NCBI GenBank assembly: GCA_003229755.1
Contig: QIFJ01000206.1
Location: 1-7,573, forward strand
Direction: 5' to 3'
DNA from: Pseudomonadota bacterium
GTDB lineage: Bacteria; BMS3Abin14
Length of the DNA: 7,573 nt
The position numbers and the translations under genes are program-made. How positions within the stretch are numbered: the stretch's first letter is position 1; each line of letters starts with the position of its first letter. Below are positions 5,615 to 7,573 of this stretch, in pieces. The notes under the pieces were generated by a model. It made no database searches. It had not been told where the DNA came from and saw nothing but the letters and a program-made list of their open reading frames with translations.

Positions 5615-6444
5615 TAAGTACTATTGCATACGGATTAACCATCGGAGGAATCTTCTACATCATCTCCATCGGTCTTTCCCTGACTTTCGGTTCAATGCGT
5701 ATAGTTAATTTCGCCCACGCGCTGATTTACATGGCCGGCGCCTACATTCTCTTCGCCTCTATGTCATTATTCAAAGGCTGGTTCATTCCGGCGGCAATAA
5801 TAGCTGTGGTGTCGGTAATTCCCCTCGCCTACGTTATCGAGCGTTTTGTCATCAGGCGTCTTTACGGAGAATCTATTGATCTTGCGATTATCGCTACTTA
5901 CGCGGTTCTTTTGATCGGAGTTGATATTACAAAGTGGATCTGGGGCGCGACTCCTATTCCGGTCTCAGACCCGGTCGGTAAGTCCCTTCCTGTCCTTGGA
6001 GTAGATCTGCCCGTTTACAGATTGATTATCATCGTTGTTTCGATCCTGATCTTCATCTGTCTGGAGATCTTTTTCAGGAAAACAATAGTTGGAAAGATCA
6101 TTGTGGCTGGCCTGGAAGACAGGGAGGCGACAACCAGTCTGGGAATCAACCTGGATAAGTATTTCTCTATTGTCTTCATTCTCGGAAGCAGCCTGGCTGC
6201 CCTCGGTGGCGTTCTTTACGCGCCCATTACCACAGTGCATCCCTATATGGGATTTCAAGTGATCCTGATTAGTTTTGCGGTAGTGATCGTCGGAGGGCTG
6301 GGCAGCATGAGGGGGACGTTTGTAGCGGCTTTTGCCCTGGGAATGGTTATGTCTGTTACAGGTCGATTCTGGGGCCCCGCGGCCGAAGCGATGGTCTTTG
6401 CGGTTATGGCTGTGGTACTGATCTTCAAGCCCGTCGAAGTATGA
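5611..6444 (+). CDS. livH: ABC importer permease, LivH-like
   Basis: This is a 277-residue inner-membrane permease. The signature LSLTFGSMRIVNFAHALIYM (22-41) followed by AGAY corresponds to the conserved LivH N-terminal motif. GLEDREATTSLGINLDKYF (167-185) is the cytoplasmic coupling loop, and VIVGGLGSMRGTFVAAFALG (225-244) is the typical C-terminal motif. There are about eight hydrophobic segments. The start is ATG 5611, in a 4-nt ATGA overlap with the LivM stop and 8 nt after GGAG (5599-5602). An upstream in-frame start at 5560 would add 17 non-membrane residues read from inside livM and is not favoured. The C-terminus ends at IFKPVEV, a few residues shorter than usual, without other damage. 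The gene order binding protein-G-F-M-H puts the ATPases ahead of the permeases, unlike E. coli livKHMGF. Confidence 0.9.
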   Translation: MISTIAYGLTIGGIFYIISIGLSLTFGSMRIVNFAHALIYMAGAYILFASMSLFKGWFIPAAIIAVVSVIPLAYVIERFVIRRLYGESIDLAIIATYAVLLIGVDITKWIWGATPIPVSDPVGKSLPVLGVDLPVYRLIIIVVSILIFICLEIFFRKTIVGKIIVAGLEDREATTSLGINLDKYFSIVFILGSSLAALGGVLYAPITTVHPYMGFQVILISFAVVIVGGLGSMRGTFVAAFALGMVMSVTGRFWGPAAEAMVFAVMAVVLIFKPVEV

Positions 6445-6500
6445 TAAAAACGGTCTCAGGATCCAGGTAGTTTGGGATAGTTTCTGGTTTCTATTTATTT

Positions 6501-6576
6501 GGCCGGGTTTTTGGCGTAATCACTCGGCTTCGCAACCCCCTTGAGCTTCGCTTCGTAATTCACCAAAACCCCGGCC
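6501..6576 (-). repeat. Hairpin repeat, copy 2 (long-loop palindrome)
   Basis: This has the same element and orientation as 3-79. Arms GGCCGGG (6501-6507) and CCCGGCC (6570-6576) pair. After a T6508/C6569 mismatch come TTTTGG (6509-6514) with CCAAAA (6563-6568), then AATCAC (6518-6523) with GTAATT (6555-6560, one mispair). The 31-nt loop (6524-6554) differs from the copy 1 loop at one position. The pyrimidine-pyrimidine mispair after the seventh base pair is in the same place in both copies but with the bases swapped (C/T against T/C). It starts 56 nt after the livH stop. No T-run follows, so a terminator role is possible but not shown. Confidence 0.85.
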
Positions 6577-6592
6577 TGAATATATTTATTCA
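6577..6592. repeat. Small A/T hairpin linking copies 2 and 3
   Basis: TGAATA (6577-6582) and TATTCA (6587-6592) form a 6-bp stem with a TATT loop. At the matching place after copy 1 the sequence is different but still pairs (GATA 82-85 with TATC 92-95). A minor hairpin therefore seems to be a kept part of the element, although two short examples are weak evidence. Confidence 0.4.
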
Positions 6593-6596
6593 TCCA

Positions 6597-6668
6597 GGGT
6601 TCCGTTAAAAGGCCCTGAAGCGAAGCTAAAAGGGGGTTGCGAAGGCGAAGGGACTTTTAACGGAACCC
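6597..6668 (+). repeat. Hairpin repeat, copy 3 (same loop, unrelated stem)
   Basis: GGGTTCCGTTAAAAG (6597-6611) and CTTTTAACGGAACCC (6654-6668) form a perfect 15-bp stem. After a G6612/A6653 mismatch, CCCT (6613-6616) pairs with AGGG (6649-6652). The remaining 32-nt loop is 6617-6648. It begins GAAGCGAAGCT and ends GGGGGTTGCGAAGGCGA, like the minus-strand loops of copies 1 and 2. The only difference from copy 1 is AA in place of C in the middle. The stem has no visible similarity to the GGCCGGG stem of copies 1 and 2. The element lies in opposite orientation to copy 2, 20 nt away. Confidence 0.85.
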
Positions 6669-6848
6669 GGTTATTTTGTATTTATCACCAACTAATTTGG
6701 AGATGAACCCTTGTTTCTAGTAACCTGTACACATCGATAAATCGTTACTCCGTTATATAAACAACACCCCGTTTCTCCTGCTCTCCGATTCTTCCCTTCA
6801 TAGTACAAAGCGCCCTGCGCACTACGCCCTCCCACTCATCATTGGAGT
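6669..6848. other. Non-coding stretch between hairpin repeats and toxin-antitoxin promoter
   Basis: No gene or RNA gene was recognised in these 180 bases. The only structures seen are a weak inverted repeat, AGTAAC (6719-6724) with GTTACT (6744-6749), and a pyrimidine-rich run at about 6774-6800. CGCCCT occurs at 6811-6816 and 6825-6830 with the same 14-nt period as the tandem repeat at 135-161. With the repeats before it, the gene-free region runs from 6445 to 6908. Confidence 0.5.
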
Positions 6849-6887
6849 TTGATAGCTATCAATGTTTGTGCTATCATAATGATAGCA
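6849..6887 (+). promoter_or_regulatory. Autoregulated promoter of the toxin-antitoxin operon, with two operators
   Basis: The -35 box is TTGATA (6849-6854) and the -10 box is TATCAT (6872-6877), each 5 of 6 to consensus with exactly 17 nt between. Two perfect palindromes sit on them: TTGATAGCTATCAA (6849-6862) over the -35, and TGCTATCATAATGATAGCA (6869-6887) over the -10. Both are built from the half-site TGATAGC, giving four half-sites. Their centres are about 22.5 bp apart, roughly two helical turns, so two antitoxin dimers would sit on the same face. This is the expected layout for repression by a ribbon-helix-helix antitoxin or antitoxin-toxin complex. Confidence 0.8.
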
Positions 6888-6908
6888 TTTAAACAGGGAG
6901 GCTTTCTT

Positions 6909-7130
6909 ATGCCACAGCTGCTGGTACGTGATCTTTCCCCCGAAGTCATCGAACAGCTCAAAAAGCGTGCCCGAAGGAACGGCCGGTCTATGCAGTCCGA
7001 AGTGAGAAGTATAATAGAAAAAGCCGCCCGGGCAGAGTCCATGGACGCGGTGAACCTGGCGGCAAGCGTGAGGCGTATGTTGTCGGGCAGGGACCACAGC
7101 GACAGCTCTGAACTGGTTTCGGAAGAGTAA
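6909..7130 (+). CDS. vapB: Antitoxin, FitA/VapB-like ribbon-helix-helix protein
   Basis: This is a small protein of 73 residues. The N-terminal ribbon-helix-helix DNA-binding domain has a strand at about 2-8 (PQLLVRD), helix A at about 10-24 and helix B at about 27-42 (SMQSEVRSIIEKA), a typical FitA/VapB pattern. The tail (43-73, ending HSDSSELVSEE) would wrap the toxin. The start is ATG 6909, 7 nt after AGGGAGG (6895-6901). A longer frame from 6849 would begin inside the operators and is rejected. The toxin gene follows after 11 nt. It should bind the palindromes at 6849-6887 and repress its own operon. Symbol by family only. Confidence 0.88.
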   Translation: MPQLLVRDLSPEVIEQLKKRARRNGRSMQSEVRSIIEKAARAESMDAVNLAASVRRMLSGRDHSDSSELVSEE

Positions 7131-7134
7131 AGGA
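7128..7134 (+). promoter_or_regulatory. Shine-Dalgarno supporting a TTG start for the toxin gene
   Basis: TAAAGGA overlaps the antitoxin stop codon (7128-7130) and lies 7 nt before TTG 7142. From that TTG the protein begins NRFVVEAPVAVKWF, matching the usual start of the PIN domain. No ATG or GTG lies in a suitable place. Confidence 0.65.
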
Positions 7135-7141
7135 CTCATCC

Positions 7142-7564
7142 TTGAACCGATTTGTAGTGGAAGCGCCGGTGGCCGTGAAGTGGTTTGTCCCCGAACCGAT
7201 GTATGCGAACGCAGTCAGGCTCTTCGAGGGACCTAATGAGCTTCTCGTGACGGATGTATTCTTTTCGGAATTTGCCGATATACTCAGGCGTAAGATCAGC
7301 CTTGGTGAAATGACAAGGGAAGAAGCCCTGAAGGTCTACTCGGCTTTATCAGCTGTGCCTCTGACCGTTAATCCAACAGAACCTCTTATGGAGACCGCTC
7401 TGGAGATAGCCGTCTCCATGGGGCGACCGATCAAGGTTGGACTTAACCTTTCCCTGGCTGTACAGCAGGACTGCCGGCTGGTTACTGTCAACAAGAGCCT
7501 GTACGACGGACTCATGGCGACACCCTTTTCCCGTTATTTGAAGTGGATCGAGCACGCTAAATAA
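7142..7564 (+). CDS. vapC: VapC-like PIN-domain toxin, catalytic residues degenerate
   Basis: This is a 140-residue single PIN domain of normal length with a TTG start. Family landmarks are clear: FVVEAPVAVKWFVPEP (4-19), LLVTDVFFSEFADILRRK (34-51), EEALKVYSALSAVPL (60-74), GRPIKVGLNLSLAV (94-107) and CRLVTVNKSLYDGL (111-124). VapC toxins are ribonucleases that use four acidic residues to hold Mg2+. Aligned with the usual VVDASVAVKW, LAEVAN, YDALYLALA and LVTAD patterns, the first Asp is E7, the second acidic residue E43 is kept, the third Asp is V99 and the fourth Asp is N117. Three of the four sites are therefore changed in an otherwise intact, in-frame gene. It probably has little or no nuclease activity but may still bind the antitoxin as co-repressor. 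That consequence is inferred, not shown. The remaining 9 bases of the window hold nothing recognisable. Confidence 0.85.
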   Translation: MNRFVVEAPVAVKWFVPEPMYANAVRLFEGPNELLVTDVFFSEFADILRRKISLGEMTREEALKVYSALSAVPLTVNPTEPLMETALEIAVSMGRPIKVGLNLSLAVQQDCRLVTVNKSLYDGLMATPFSRYLKWIEHAK

Positions 7565-7573
7565 TTATCCAGG

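Noticed and set aside
6597..6668. Integron attC site
   Set aside because: An attC site should carry RYYYAAC on the left and GTTRRRY on the right. Here GTTAAAA is on the left and TTTTAAC on the right, the wrong way round. No integrase or cassette array is present.
6501..6668. CRISPR repeats
   Set aside because: There are only two nearby copies, in opposite orientation, without regular unique spacers and without cas genes in the window.
6597..6680. Copy 3 as a simple intrinsic terminator
   Set aside because: The loop of about 32 nt is too long for a typical terminator, and the sequence after the stem (GGTTATTTTG) is not a continuous T-run directly at the stem.
7565..7573. Start of a further hairpin repeat at the right edge (ATCCAGG, as just before copy 3)
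   Set aside because: Only seven matching bases are available before the window ends, and ATCCAGG also occurs near 6463 without a repeat directly attached.

Overview
The window looks like a chromosomal segment of a Gram-negative bacterium. The substrate-binding protein has a signal peptide that is not a lipoprotein signal, so it is probably periplasmic. The even base composition and protein style would fit Desulfobacterota or another proteobacterial group, but nothing here fixes the taxon. All recognisable genes are on the + strand.

Layout: (a) 1-315 has no gene. It holds a hairpin repeat (3-79), a short 14-nt-period tandem repeat (135-161), a 32-bp operator-like dyad (222-253) and a good sigma70-type promoter (264-292). 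(b) 316-6444 is a transport and catabolism module in this order: an FCD-type GntR regulator, an isochorismatase-like cysteine hydrolase, a periplasmic substrate-binding protein, a perfect intrinsic terminator, then two ATPases (LivG-like, LivF-like) and two permeases (LivM-like, LivH-like). Together these form a complete branched-chain-amino-acid/amide-type (HAAT) ABC importer. The plausible joint job is uptake of a small amide or amino-acid-like compound, C-N hydrolysis of that compound or its product in the cytoplasm, and induction control by the GntR protein. The substrate cannot be read from the sequence. (c) 6445-6848 has no gene but carries two more hairpin repeats back to back. (d) 6849-7564 is a VapBC/FitAB-type toxin-antitoxin pair with a textbook autoregulated promoter. 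Its PIN-domain toxin has lost three of the four metal-binding acidic residues.

Two observations stand out. First, three hairpin elements carry an almost identical 31-32-nt loop, but on two unrelated stem sequences. The loop is conserved while the stem is conserved only as a structure. One copy lies before the transporter module and two after it. Second, the PIN toxin is full length and in frame, with normal translation signals, yet appears catalytically dead.
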